Below are positions 49,654-63,755 of a stretch of 64,000 nucleotides of DNA, piece by piece. The stretch spans positions 18,726,781 through 18,790,780 of the forward strand of contig NC_079977.1 of NCBI RefSeq assembly GCF_029852145.1, read 5' to 3'. How positions within the stretch are numbered: the first letter of the stretch is position 1; each line of letters opens with the position of its first letter. The notes beneath the pieces are model-generated. The model was given only the letters and a program-made list of their open reading frames with translations, searched no databases and was not told where the DNA came from. Source of the DNA: Microplitis mediator. Its lineage: Eukaryota; Arthropoda; Insecta; Hymenoptera; Braconidae. Made by a program: the position numbers and the translations under genes.

Positions 49654-51118
49654 CTGGCAGTCTTACTTCACGTTAACAAGACTGCACAGGCTGTTGGCTG
49701 TGTCAAGAATTATTCAGTTGTTGACTTTCGAATTAAACAGTTTAAATTTTTTGACTAATTATCTTTGTCATGCTTAGGAACTCGGTTTATTTCACTTTAA
49801 CCTGCTCGCTTTTGCTCATTTGAGCTCGGTTCAACTTTAATGGACTGTAATTTTGCTTGTAATGGAGATATTGAGATGAAAAAAGTCACATACTGCAGAG
49901 CCAAGTGGTCACTTTCATGTAGCTTTAGTTGTCCGCATCAAAACTGTTGATAATGGGGTAAGATAGTGTGGAATAATGAAAGGGGAGTAGGATCCACAAG
50001 TACTGAAACTGAAATCACGAGGACTGTTGCTGGATTTGAGACGCTGAGATCCGAAAAATGGATTATAAATAGAGACAGGATCATAAATGTTTGATGAACT
50101 GGTGTGAGAACGCGGTTACCCGTGAATGCATCATTGAATTGAACGAGTTGAGCTTTCAATCGTTACCGGAGCTGGATGGATATTGAACCAGATGCAGCCC
50201 ACGTTATAACCACACACGTCTCAGTCAGCCACAGGTCAATTCATTCATTTCAGACTACGTCAATTGGAATTTTCATTATTAATTCATCACGATTTTAATC
50301 AGTTTTCCGTCAGAGTCTAGAAACTTTTGGCGGGATTGGAGTGGGATCCATTTAAAAATAGATGCGAGTGGGTGTTTTGATGATTCTTTATCTAGATTCA
50401 TTACGTCAATGGAAAAGTATCTATTAACAGGATTCATTAGTTGGTAATTAAATTTATCCGAAGGCGGGGGTAAAATAGATCAGATCGACAATAGGAAAGA
50501 AGGTTCCAAAATTCGGAATATTGAAATTGATGTAACTTTTGTTGTATTTGAGATTCTGAGATCTAAAGATTTTTTTTGGAGGCTTGAAAGCTCTAGTTTG
50601 AAGTGCAGTAGATCATTTTGATCGGAAAAATTATTCTGATAATCCGGAGAAAGAAAACTGAAAATGGTGAAAAGTCAAATTTTTTTTTCGTTTTATTTTT
50701 GATGCAGCTTTAAAAAAAAATTAATTTCCTCAATTTGATTGAAAGTGAAGCATTGTCTGTAATTTAAGCTTCAATTTGAAATTTTCCTCAGCTCCCTACG
50801 ATAATTAGAAGGCGAGTTATGGTAATTTGTATGGAAATCCGTTTTTTTGCTTCGGACTTCGATAACTCGCAAACAAATCAGCTTAAAATAATTTAAAAAA
50901 AACGAAAATAAAGCTTGAACCCAATGCTTTCATGTCTTTTCATCAAAATTGATCCAAAAAATTTTTTACTACCAATTATCACCCATAAAGCCAACACAAA
51001 ATTTTTTCATAGATTTTTTCAAACTTTTTATATTTCAAACAAGTCACGGAAAATTTTTTCTTTAATTTTGAATAGCCGTCTAAGAATCGAGACGTCTCAA
51101 GGTTCAAAACCCAATTTT
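48365..51118. repeat. 2.7-kb palindrome: ~1.03-kb inverted arms, 683-bp spacer
   Basis: Left arm about 48365-49395 and right arm about 50079-51118 are reverse complements with few mismatches (for example TTTTGATGAAAAGACATGAA at left, its complement near 50935-50954). The left arm contains most of the intron and the 3' part of the coding exon of the minus-strand gene. The arrangement looks like an inverted duplication of a gene segment, not a transposon, because the arm edge falls inside the exon. Confidence 0.9.
50079..50236 (+). pseudogene. disabled inverted copy of the 49240-49395 exon end
   Basis: Read on the plus strand it repeats the exon's C-terminal segment (NWCENAVTRECIIELNELSF, then LPELDGY), but the next codon is TGA. 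It then resumes TRCSPRYNHTRLSQPQ before a conserved CAG|GTCAAT donor. Two cysteine or serine positions are changed as well. No upstream exon part was duplicated. Confidence 0.75.
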
Positions 51119-51879
51119 ATTATTTTCTTTCCAAGCATTCTTTACCCAGATATCACAGGTTGAATTTCTATGTCAACTAACTTGTAGTTAGAATGATAAT
51201 TATAATTATCAGAAAATATGAATCATGTAACAAATAGTGATCAAGTGTTGACACTAAAATAAAAAAAAATGTTAACATATATCAAGTGTCTTTATCAATA
51301 ATTGTTTTTTGATAGAATGATAAGCGATAACATCAATAAATATAATAAAACAACCTCTTATGATAAATTTAAAGACGTAGATATCAAGATAACTGGTGAT
51401 TCAATACTTCAATATCGTACTTATACTTGGAAATAATCTCATGTACATACTATCCGACCACATTGTGTCTTTATATACGATACAAGAATAAGAATAAACG
51501 GAAAAAATAAAAATGTGGTCGAAAAGACTCTCAGAGTTATGACTGAGTCTCCAGGCTTGTAAAATATAGATTAAATAAAAACTGAGGAGTTATTTTTATC
51601 GGTGACAATGTAAGACTCTTAAGTAATTCCACAATGAAATTAATCTATGAGTAATATATACGTGATATGTATAAAAATATATGACTTTTTATTTTTTGCA
51701 TAAATAGAAACTAGAAACTTATTCTACTCGCATTAAATATTTTATCGGAATCACGATATCTCGATGACGGATACTCGTAAAAATTTAAAAAAAAATTCAT
51801 TTTGAAAGTAGAAGTGTCTTCTTTCTTGGCTATTAACGAAAAATTGAAAAAAAAATTTTTTTGGGTCAATTAGAGGAAA
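51119..51879. other. AT-rich, no gene recognised
   Basis: Nothing supported. Confidence 0.4.
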
Positions 51880-52420
51880 AACCTCATGCGCGACAAACGG
51901 GCGGGATTTTAGAATTCGTTACATGGGATTTAAATGGCATTAAAAATTTTTTGGGATCAATTTTGATTGAAGCACGTGAAAGCTTGATATTTGAGCTTTA
52001 TTTTGCTTTTTTTAAAAATTTTTTAAGTCTATTTGCTCGTGAGTTATCGAGTTCCGAAGCAAAGAAGTGGTTTTTATAAAAGTTACCGTAACTCGGCTTC
52101 TAATTATCGGAGAAAGATCAAAAAAATTTCAAATTAAAGCTTGAAGTACCCACTTTCACGTTTTTTCAATGCAATGTACAAAATAAATTTTTTTTTAATA
52201 ACTGCATCAAAAATAAAACACAACAAATTTTTGGCTTTTCACCATTTTCAGTTTTTCTTCTCCAGATTTCCCGGATAATTTTTCCTACTGAAATGGCTTA
52301 CTGTCCCTTACACTAGAGCTTACAAGCTTCCGAAAAAAAATTTTTGGCTTCAGAAATCTCAATCTGAATAAAAATTACAGCATTTTTTATTTTCATAAAA
52401 ATTGGGCGCCATAATTGTGG
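51880..52420. repeat. third, diverged copy of the palindrome-arm intron sequence
   Basis: AAAAATTTTTTGGGATCAAT..GAGTTATCGAGTTCCGAAGC..TAACTCGGCTTCTAATTATC follows the same order as the left arm at about 48500-48690 and 48780-48960, with many changes. This shows that part of the arm is itself a dispersed repeat. Confidence 0.7.
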
Positions 52421-52929
52421 AATTTTTTTTTAATCAAATTCACATATTTAATAATAATTATAATTATTATTGATCATAACTACGTGATTTGCGGAGCATC
52501 AGTCGATGAGTAACGAAGTACGTGATGCGAAATAAAATAAATTTTCTTTGTCATGAAATATATAACAATAGAAAAAATTGTGGTTGACTCGAAGATTCAG
52601 AATTTTTTATTTAAAATTATGTCGCGTGTAATGATAGCAGTGAGTATTAAAGTATTAAGTTGACGCAGCACATGGGATATACCCGATGTAAAATTGCATC
52701 TGCTTTTGTAACTTAAACTCGGTGTATAGTCTCTCTCTATATATTCTGTGGGCTTGGGTGTAGTAGTTTGTTGTCAGCTCGTTGCACAATTACAGAGAAT
52801 TTCAAGTGCCGAGAGAACTAAGCGTGTGTGGTTACGTGATAAATCTACTGTAGTATTTGTTACGTTTTAAAAAAGAGACGCGTGTGCCTTACGCATCTGT
52901 ACGTGCTGTTTTTTTTGTATAAAGTTAGA
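52421..52929. other. non-repetitive stretch, possible promoter or untranslated exon
   Basis: At about 52740-52900 the sequence is less AT-rich and not similar to other repeats in the window (TGTCAGCTCGTTGCAC, GCCGAGAGAACTAAGCGTGT). It could be a start-site region of a gene not visible here. No coding exon was identified. Confidence 0.25.
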
Positions 52930-54200
52930 AATTAATGCGAATTTCTCGAATTTTTTTTATTCAGACGTGAAAATTTTGGTTTTTGAGATTCAATTATTTT
53001 TTTTATGCAATTATGGACTTTCTCGCTCAAATAATTATTCTTATATTTTTTTTGTAGACCCAATAGTTTTTGAGTTATAAATTTTTTTTCTAGTTTCGTT
53101 TTCTGGAATTTCGATTTTTTGAGTGTTTTTAATTTTTGGAAAATTTTAACTTGGAAACTATGGGACGTACGGAAAATTTTCAAGAGAACTTTTTTGCGTA
53201 AAAATGTCCAAATTTTCGGAAAAAAAATAAATTGAGGTCGAAAAATTGAAAATTGATCATTAAAATTTGAAAAAATCTAGACTGACAAATATGTAAATTT
53301 CGAAATTTTTGGGATTTATTAAAATTTTCGATGATGATTTTGGTCTTTTGAGTTTAAATTATTTTTTTACGCAATTACGGACTTTTCTAAACAAATAAAA
53401 ACTCATACAATTTTTTTGAAAACTCAATAGTTTTTGAGTTATGAATTTTTTTATTACTTCACTTTTCAGGAATTTCTAAAATTTTGAGATTTTTGAATTT
53501 TTTTAAAATTATAACTCAAAAACTACTGGTCGTACAAAAAATTTTCAGACCTTTTTGCGTAAAAATTTTCAAATTTTCGAAAAATAAATTCAAATCCAAA
53601 TTAAAAGCATCCCAAAATTTATTTATTTTTCTCAAATCCACTTTCAATTTTCCATTTCCTCAAATTTTCCGCTTAATATTTTTTCAAAATTTACACTTTT
53701 CCTCAAAAAAATTTCTTACCCATTTTCCATTTTCATCCCAACTTTTCTTCTCACGAAATTCAAAAAATTTTTCATTCCGAAATTTCCTAATTAAAAAAAT
53801 CACCAAAAAAATTCATAACTCAAAAACTAACCGGCTTAGAAAAAAAATACCCAGACACTTTTTCTTCCAAAAAGTCCATAGTTTCCAAAAAAAAAATTTC
53901 CCATTGCCCAAAAATAGTATCCAAGGCCCCAAATCCTCCGAATTCTGAGCCGTAGCCTAGAAATCTTGGTTTTTCTAGTCTTCACTTGAAAAAAAAAATC
54001 CTAACTCAAAAACTAACCGGCTTAGAAAAAAAATACCCAGACACTTTTTCTTCCAAAAAGTCCATAGTTTCCAAAAAAGAATTTCCCATTACCCCAAAAT
54101 AGTATCCAAGGCCCCAAATCCTCCGAATTCTGAGCCGTAGCCTAGAAATCTTCGATTTTCCAGTTTTCACTTTAAAAAAAAATTCAAAGTAATTTTTTAA
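52930..54200. repeat. degenerate tandem repeat; last two units 186 bp and near-identical
   Basis: Words such as AATAGTTTTTGAGTTATGAATT and TTTTTGCGTAAAAATTTTCAAATTTTCG recur from 52930 to 53600. From 53816 and again from 54002 a 186-bp unit beginning TAACTCAAAAACTAACCGGC is repeated almost exactly, including CCAAATCCTCCGAATTCTGAG. Open frames here are by-products. Confidence 0.75.
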
Positions 54201-55191
54201 AAAATTTCTAGACATTCCTCGATAATCAGTAAACAAATTCTCTTAAAGTATTTTGCTCCAGGTAATAAAAGGTTATGAATTTCGTCGTGTAAAGAGCAAG
54301 TTTGTTCAGTAAGTTATGAACTAGCGTTCAGTGAACTTGGGTGACCTCCACTGCTAGATAGGACGTACACCCGAGTATCGTATGAATTTTTTAACACACC
54401 CTACTACTCTTTACTCCATGACCTCTACTCTGTATACCAGTAAGTTCACTGGTAGTTGTACTGTACCATAGTACCATAGTGGCATAGTATCTACGACCCA
54501 CACATCAGCATGGACATGGACGTGGACATGAACATGCACTAAACTTTATCTACATAACCTATAACACTATCAGCTCATATTTAAACTTTTGTTCTCGAAG
54601 CCTGTCATTGTTTAAATATCGCCATTTATTAACATTTCATTATTACTTATGAGTCTACCGACGTCCATTGCTATACATTTAACCTCATATTACTATTACG
54701 TACTGCCATTTACGTTGATGATACACTTATTATGGATGTACGATGTGTGTAATAGGTAGAATTTGTAGGGTAATTGGTCTCAATTACGTCAGAGATTTTA
54801 TTGGAAAGTTATCAATTTTTGGAGGAACGAACTTTGAATTTGGACTGGAATTTTGGAGCTCGGGTTTCAATTATTAAAGGGGTGGGAAAGTTTTTGGGGC
54901 CATTTTTGAGGGACAAAATTTTGGAATGGGAATTGAAATTTTGGAAAGTGAGTCAAAATTATGGGATTAATATGGAATTTTGGGAAAGGGGGGGGGGGGG
55001 TTGGAAGAATAGACAATATTTTGGAATCGGACTTGGAAATTTTGGAATTTAAATCAAAATTATGGGATCAGTATGAAATTTTTTTGGAATTTGGTCTTTA
55101 AAAATTTGGGATTGAGTTCAAAATATTGCATCGATATGGAAATTTTGAGAATCGGAAAGGGGGTGTGGTTAAAAGGTAATTTTTGAAATTT
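54201..55191. other. no gene recognised; G-rich tract near 54990
   Basis: 54770-55170 is loosely repetitive (GGAATTTTGGAATTGGGA-type) with a run of about eleven G at 54990-55000. The 92-codon plus-strand frame at 54774-55052 follows this repeat and is not called. Confidence 0.45.
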
Positions 55192-55757
55192 CCCGCATGG
55201 AAAAGCTATAGATTGTTAAAAATATGAAAAAATATATATGGTGAATATGTGATAAATATATGGCGGCAAAAATATATATATTTATGAATATATGTTTTTT
55301 ACATATATTGGATTATATATTTTTAATAATATATTTCTTTTTATATAATGTTTTATATTTCTCTATATATATTATTTCATATAATGCTCAATATATTTTT
55401 GTCATACATAGATGGTATATATGTAATTTATAAAGTATAATATAATAAAATTTATATATATTTTGACTCATGTAATTAGTGATATATTGTCTGTATATAA
55501 TTGATCATACATGGAAGAACTTATATGTTTAAATCTATGGTTTGCGGTATATTGAAGTTATATTTTTCCAATATATTAAAAATTATATTTTTCTCGATAT
55601 ATTGAAAATTATAGTCTTTATACATCTATATATTTGGAGAAGCTGTCCGATAGCTTAGAAATGAAAATTACAATCTAAAATGCAAATATTATTTTATATA
55701 TCGTGCAATATATCACATTATAATATTCATATATTTTAAAGTATATTTTTTCATTGG
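55192..55757. repeat. AT-rich dispersed element, copy 2 (carries the empty site)
   Basis: Direct repeat of 2168-3406 without the MITE. It starts CCCGCATGGAAAAGCTATAG and ends near GTATATTTTTTCATTGG, which may be a decayed TTTTTTCATACGGG terminus. The region 55267-55286 is the unoccupied counterpart of the MITE insertion site. Confidence 0.8.
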
Positions 55758-58339
55758 TATCGAAATTTTTATTTTCCATTTAGTCAGAGGGAGGAGACGA
55801 TTTTTATGTCAAAAATTTTGTTCGAAAGCTGGAAAAAACAGGCGCAGGATTGTATGAATTTCTGAAAAAAAAAAATTATTTTTCACAGAACAAAGGGTCC
55901 AAAAGGAAAAAAAAAACCATGGAACAATTTTTTTCAAAAAGTCCAAATTTTCACAAAAAAATTATTTGACTCCTCCAGGTTCAAAATATAGCCACCCAAA
56001 CTCAAAAATCCTACAAAAGACTACTAGGCGTTTTATTGTCCCTCCCACACTCTCCTCTCTCCGAATTGTTAACGTGAGTAAAAAAATATTTTTTTAAACA
56101 ACCTGTTCATATTGCCCTACTTACTTTTGACCTTAAAAAAAAATTCAATTGTCCAACAAAAAAGATTTAAATCAGCAAAACTTTCAATTATGGCCTCGAA
56201 CTTTTTAACCGTTTGAATTTATTCCCGCCTTAAATAAATATATAAATAATCGATGGTTAAATATAAACATTTATAATTGTAGATAAGATGAAAAACATTA
56301 TTTCATGAGTCTATTGTATTTATAATACAAGACAGGTAATATTAAAGCTGATGAAAGACAAAAAACTGCTTGTTCATGCTGTTCAGTTATTACCTCATAT
56401 TAAAATAAAACATTGTCATTGTGAGGAGGAATAACGCAATTAAATTCTTAAATGGTTATCCCTATTGTCAGTGTCAAAGATATATTATAATATAAATTTA
56501 CAATAATAAATGATGAAATAATTCTGGTGAATCTTTATTTAAATATTTTATTTTTTATTTTGTAATTTTGATTGTGTTACAGATAAATAACTATGCAGTC
56601 ATTTGAGATTGTGTAGGTCGGTTCAACCTTTTATATCTTTTTTTACCACAACAATACTATTTTATAAGACTATAATCGATTGCTGCATAGATTTTGTAAG
56701 TAAAATGAATATTTCTTAGAGAAAGTCAATTTTGGTCGGATAATAATTTTGGTTTTTTTGAAAAATGAAATTTTGAAGGGCTAATTTTGATTTTTAGGGC
56801 TCGGTTTATTTTTTTCATGAAAGTTTGGGATTTTTGGAGAAAAAAATGTGTGATTTATTTTTTTGATTGGAGCAATAGTTTGGAAGCTATGAATTTTTTG
56901 AGAATTGATTATTTTGGTCATTATGAATCTGCGGGTTTTTGAAATTTTTTAAATCATTTGTAACTTAGAAACTATTGAAGCTACTGCAAAATGTAATGAG
57001 ACATTTTTTGGGCTAAAATGTCCAATTTGTAAGAAAAAAAATATTAGATGAATGTCAAATGAAAATTTTGTTTGGAAAATGGGAAATTACGATACGAATT
57101 CTGAAAATTTTGAATTTTTCATAGAGAAAGAATTATATTTTAATTTCAAGGGTAAGTTTTAGTTTTTGACGGTCAATTTATTTTTTTATGGATAATTTTG
57201 GTATTTTTAGATGCGAAGTATTTCAATCATTTTTTTTCTGGGATCAATACTTTCCAAGTTATGAATTATTGAAGTGTTTAATTTTCAGTTTTGAGAATTT
57301 TTTAATTAAGAAAAAATTTTAATTTTTCAAAAATTTATAACTCAAAATCTATTGATCCTGCAAATAAAGTAATTGAATCTTTTCTGCTCAAAAAAATTTG
57401 GACTTTCCATAAAAAAATATAAAAATTTCAATTTCATCTTTAAAATTTCTGTTAAAAACAAAAATCTTAAATTTTCCCAATAAATATTTTTTTCGTTCAC
57501 TTCTCCATTCCTGACCTATACATATACTTATATATATAAAATATACTTCAAATTTATTTTTCCAAAAGTCGAATATTTTCCCAAAAAAAATTTTCATTTT
57601 TTTCCTACTTTAGCTTCCGCGTTAAAAATTTCCTAAAATAAAATTCACAATAAATCTAACCAACATCAGAAAATTTTTTTAAGAATTCCAAAAAAATTTG
57701 TAACTAAAACTATCAAAATCCTCAAATTCATATCCTTCTTCTTATTCTTATCTCAATCTCAATGCTCTAAATCGAGCAAAAGCATTTCGTATAAATCCTT
57801 TCAGCCTTTCATCAGCATATGCTCCAATCGCGATAAAAAATCCGTAACCAGACACCTTTTTGTAAAAAGTAACCTCATAGAAACTTAAATTAATAGCTTC
57901 TGGGCGTAACATGCCTCCTCACAAATGTAAACAAACGCTTATGCTATTTCAAAAAATACATCCGTAGCGAATTATACTTTTTTTTTCTTTTTTTTTTTTA
58001 CCGGTTTATTCTCTATCCCTATCATCTATGCGCATTTAAAGCCCAAAAATACATATACACACACATATATATGTGCATATGTATATAATAAATAATCATA
58101 ATAATAAAATATACCTGACAGTTGTCGAATTGTTGAATTGCCAGGATGTATTCCCACATATATATTGTATTTTTACGATTTCACATTGATGATACAGTGT
58201 CCTGATGTTCCGGAAACACGAATCGATTCGAAACAGACAAATATATATCTATATGTATACATATATACTCTTGGTATCTTTACGGGCTAAGCGCATTGAC
58301 AAAATTTAACCTTAAGCTTAAATTGGTATTAATAAAAAA

Positions 58340-58341
<2 letters not shown>
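55758..58341. other. AT-rich, loosely repetitive, no gene recognised
   Basis: 56730-57420 repeats the AATAGTTTGGAAGCTATGAAT / GTCCAATTTGTAAGAAAAA theme of 52930-53600 at low similarity. Nothing coding. Confidence 0.4.
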
Positions 58342-58405
<64 letters not shown>

Positions 58406-58445
58406 ATGATATATATCTGTATATATATCACATATATATAATATA
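58342..58445. repeat. (TA)n microsatellite
   Basis: About 30 TA units at 58342-58401 followed by TA-rich variants. Confidence 0.9.
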
Positions 58446-58479
58446 TAGTAAAAAAAATTATTTAGGAACACAAAAAATT

Positions 58480-58625
58480 TTCTTGGCTCAAAAAAAAATT
58501 CTTGGCTCAAAAAAAAAAAATTCTTGGCTTAAAAAAAATTTTCCTGGCTCAAAAAAAAATTCTTGGCTCAAAAAAAAAATTCTTGGCTCAAAAAAAAATT
58601 CTTGGGTCAAAAAAATTTTGTCTCA
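58480..58625. repeat. short tandem repeat, TTCTTGGCTCAAAAAAAAA
   Basis: Seven or eight units of about 18-22 bp that differ mainly in the length of the A run. Confidence 0.9.
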
Positions 58626-59165
58626 CTTGTAAATAATTTAGTTTTTGCTCCAAGAAAAATTTTTCTTGAAGCAAGTAACAGTTTTCTTAAGGCATGTGAA
58701 AATTTTTTGCACTAAGAAATCCTTATTTTCCGGGTACAGATACACAAAAAAAAAATTCTCGACTGAAAGAAAATATTTTTGATTCCAGAAAATTTTCTTT
58801 GAAAACTCAAATTTTCTTGAATCAAGTAGACATTTCCTTTGATCAAGTCGAAATTTTTGTAACCAAGACAATTTTTCTTGGCTCAAGAAAATTTTGTCTC
58901 ATTTGTAAATAATTTTGTTTTTGCTTCAAGGAAAAATTTTCTTGAAACAAGTAACAATTTTCTTGAAGCAAGTTAAAATTTTTTGCACTAAGAAATCTTT
59001 TTTTCAGGGTACAGATACACAATAAAAATTCTTGACTAAAAAAAAAATATTCTTGATTCAAGAAAATTTTCTTTGAAAACTTAAATTGTCCATTTTCCTT
59101 TCGACCAAGACGAATTTTTTTTAACCGACAATTTTTCTTGGCTCAAGAAAATCTTGACTTGGTTC
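58617..59165. repeat. ~275-bp tandem duplication
   Basis: TTTTGTCTCAYTTGTAAATAAT begins units at about 58617 and 58892. Each contains GCACTAAGAAATC, GGGTACAGATACACAA and CTTGGCTCAAGAAAAT in the same order. The CTTGGCTCAA word links it to the short tandem repeat just before it. Confidence 0.85.
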
Positions 59166-59961
59166 CCAAAAATTTCTGTCTTCTAAAATATTTTTTTTCG
59201 ATTCGAGATTCAACTTATTGTCTGTGGATAGAGGGAAAGTGGGAAAAACGGGACCGCTTAAGAAATACTAAGTTTTTGTCCATGGCAACATGGAAAATTT
59301 TTCGCAGTAATTTTTTTTTTGGAAAAAACTCAATGATCGTAAAATCGATTCAAAAATTTTTCTGAGCTCAAGTATGCTTCCGTAGTAAAAAAAACTCAGC
59401 TGAGCATAAAAAAAACGGCGTTACTGCTCAGCACGTGAAAGAGTAAGAAGGAGAGTGAAAATTGACGAGTTTTATTTTATTATTTTACTTAACAGTCTTG
59501 TTAACACGCACGCGTTCGGGCAGTTCTCCTCTTAAAACTTTTTACTCCCATGTACGTACAGTAGATTCTCACAGCAGTTAGCAGTTAGCAGTAAAGTCGT
59601 ATCGAGTAAGAAGCGGAATCCTAGCGATTTTATTCGTACGTGTGGCATCGGTGATACAGCCACGCGATGTTCACAAACCGAAACTCCAGGGGCGGTCTCC
59701 ATGTATTTTTTATTAAAAACTAAAGCTCCGCCTGTACTGCTGGCACGCCTTCCTCAATTATTCTAATTTAGTCTTATTAAATTTTTTTTTCTTATTTTTA
59801 TTCTCCTTCTTGACTTTTTTTTCAGCCTGTAATTACGAATTTATAATGAAAAAGTAAGTAAATAAGTTGTAACTAGTTTCAATACATCCAGGATTTCCTT
59901 AGATTGACGGATGTGGTCTACATCCGGTCTACATTGCACATTATTCTGTGATTTAAACCCA
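59166..59961. other. mostly non-repetitive; no gene established
   Basis: 59390-59760 is less AT-rich than its surroundings and shows no similarity to other parts of the window. A 57-codon minus-strand frame starts at 59702 (METAPGVSVC..), but it has no recognised domain. The stretch could hold a promoter or untranslated exon. Confidence 0.3.
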
Positions 59962-60153
59962 CCCGAGACGAAAAATTCAAGTCTCTCGGAGTCTCTGAGA
60001 GTCTCTTGGAGTCTCTGAATGAGAGACTTATTGTAGTCTCTGGGAGTCTCTGTGGTGGCACCCACAGAGACTCGTAGAGACTCGATCTCTACGAATCTCT
60101 CAGGAAGAGACTTCCGAAGACTGTTTTAAAGTAATAGAAGTCTCGGAATCAGA

Positions 60154-60378
60154 GACTCTGCGAGACTGTTTCAGAGTCTCCGAATGAGAGACTCGGCGAG
60201 ACTGTTTCAGAATCTCTGAATCAGAGACCTCGCGAGACTGTTTTAGAGTCTCTGAATGAGAGACTTTGCGAGACTGTTTCGGAGTCTCTGAATGAGAGAC
60301 TCTGCGAGACTGTTTTAGAATCTCTGAATGAGAGACTCTGCGAGACTGTTTTAGAGTCTCTGAATGAGAGACTGAGGA
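60154..60378. repeat. 36-bp tandem repeat in the left subterminal region
   Basis: About six units of GAGACTCTGCGAGACTGTTT followed by TAGAGTCTCTGAATGA, itself partly palindromic. Variation is limited to a few positions. Confidence 0.9.
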
Positions 60379-60441
60379 TCAACTCTTAAAATGTTTTCAT
60401 ATAAATAATTAAAAATATAATATAGTTTTATATAAATAGTT

Positions 60442-60447
60442 TTTATT
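60442..60447 (-). promoter_or_regulatory. polyadenylation signal of the BEN-domain gene
   Basis: AATAAA on the minus strand about 20 nt after the stop codon at 60468. Confidence 0.55.
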
Positions 60448-60467
60448 ATTAAATATTACATTTAAAA

Positions 60468-62239
<1,772 letters not shown>

Positions 62240-62799
62240 TTTTTTAACACTGTGAAGCACAACACGATATCCACTGATATTTCAAGCAAACTATCCGATT
62301 CGAAGGTTCAGATCGAAATGAATCTTTAAAATATTATTTTCTGGACACAAACTTACAAATTTACACCAACCTACGAAAATATTGTACGTGTAAAAATGTT
62401 ACTGCCTAATGTAGTACCAATTTTATTATATGTACATATACTATTTTTTGTAGATAAACGTACCTTACTTATAAAATTCTTGTTACTGTGTTTACTTTAT
62501 AAGTACAGTAACAAAAAGTACCGGATTAAAAAAAAATTAAGTTTCCATTTTACAAAACAAAATTATTGTCGGCAGACAATGTGATGTTTTTATGATTGGG
62601 ATTAGGACCATGTGGTACTTACTACCTGAGAGTGCTAGACACATTTATTTCTCGAGGTACGCAAAGTTTCAGTACTCGAACCAACATTTCAGTTATATAT
62701 TTATAACATTTGTGTAAAATTGAAATAATATTTAAAATATAGTATTATATCAATATTTTATTCAATTTAAAAAAAAATTAATTTTTTAAATAATCAGTC

Positions 62800-63178
62800 A
62801 TGAGTGAAAAACGACGTGCATCTACATTTGAAGAATTTTCTACAAGAAATAAATATAGAGTGTTACAAAATATGAAGGAGTCATCCCAACCAAAGAATAA
62901 TGATAGAAATGTTGTAAGAATTACGTAAAATTATGTAAAAATTTTGTAAGGATGAATGTAATGCTCAATATATAGCAATAATTAAAGAATGTACAGTCGT
63001 TCAACCATTCTCCGCTGCGTTAGGTGTAAATTTGGCCTATATTCACCGATCTACTATAAGTAATACCATTTTAGCTATAAATGTCAATAATTTAATCAAC
63101 GTTTGTTTTCATGTTAAAATATTACCAGAAGCGATTTCTTATATTATTGAGCCTGTAAACTTAGTAGAAATTGAATAA
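62800..63178 (+). pseudogene. relic of the transposon's second gene (N- and C-terminal ends only)
   Basis: An ATG at 62800 opens MSEKRRASTFEEFSTRNKYR.. for 43 codons. A second frame from 62951 encodes DECNAQYIAIIKECTVVQPF.. through IIEPVNLVEIE and stops at 63176-63178, within AATAAA-containing sequence. The two parts can be joined in frame by treating 62914-62950 as a GTAAGA..TAAG intron, but 37 nt is shorter than insects normally splice. An internal deletion leaving only the ends of a larger transposase-like protein is more likely. The C-terminal part resembles uncharacterised insect transposon proteins in style only; I cannot name a family. Confidence 0.5.
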
Positions 63179-63755
63179 AAAATTTTATGATCATGTATTT
63201 TTTTAAAAATACTTTCATTACTCTAATTAATGTAGTAATGCTTAAAAATTTCTTTAAATCATGCTGCATGATAAAGTCTTCTTCGTTTAAAAACTATTGG
63301 AAGTTGTATTTTTATTATAACTTTCTAAATATAATTTCTATCAATAAATTTAAACATTTTTCTGTTTGGCCTTGTTAAAGAGATAAATTTTAAAGCGGTT
63401 GTCTCTGTAAGTCTCGTGTTGAGAGACTTAGTGTTATTAAAGAATAATTCCCAGTTTTTAGTCTCTGTAAGTCTCGTGTTGGGAGACTTAATGTTTGCTG
63501 GGAAATTTTATAGTCTGAGTCTTCCGTAGTCTCTGAATAAGAGATTCTGGGAGACTCAGAGAGACCATGTAAAACACGATTGTCTGCTGGTCTCTGAGAT
63601 GGAGACTCAGAGAGACTCAGGGAGATTCAGAGAGACTCAGCAAGACTCAGCGAGCCTTCTAGAGACTCTCAGAGACTCCGAGAGACTTGAATTTTTCGTC
63701 TCGGGCAGATGATGCTTTTTATTTCATACAAAAAATGTCTGTTGCATTATAGACG

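Noticed and set aside
53484..53948. 154-residue Phe/Lys/Asn-rich plus-strand frame
   Set aside because: Low-complexity product of a degenerate tandem repeat.
59529..59702. 57-codon minus-strand frame METAPGVSVC..
   Set aside because: No domain, no clear splice sites; kept only as a remark on a non-repetitive stretch.
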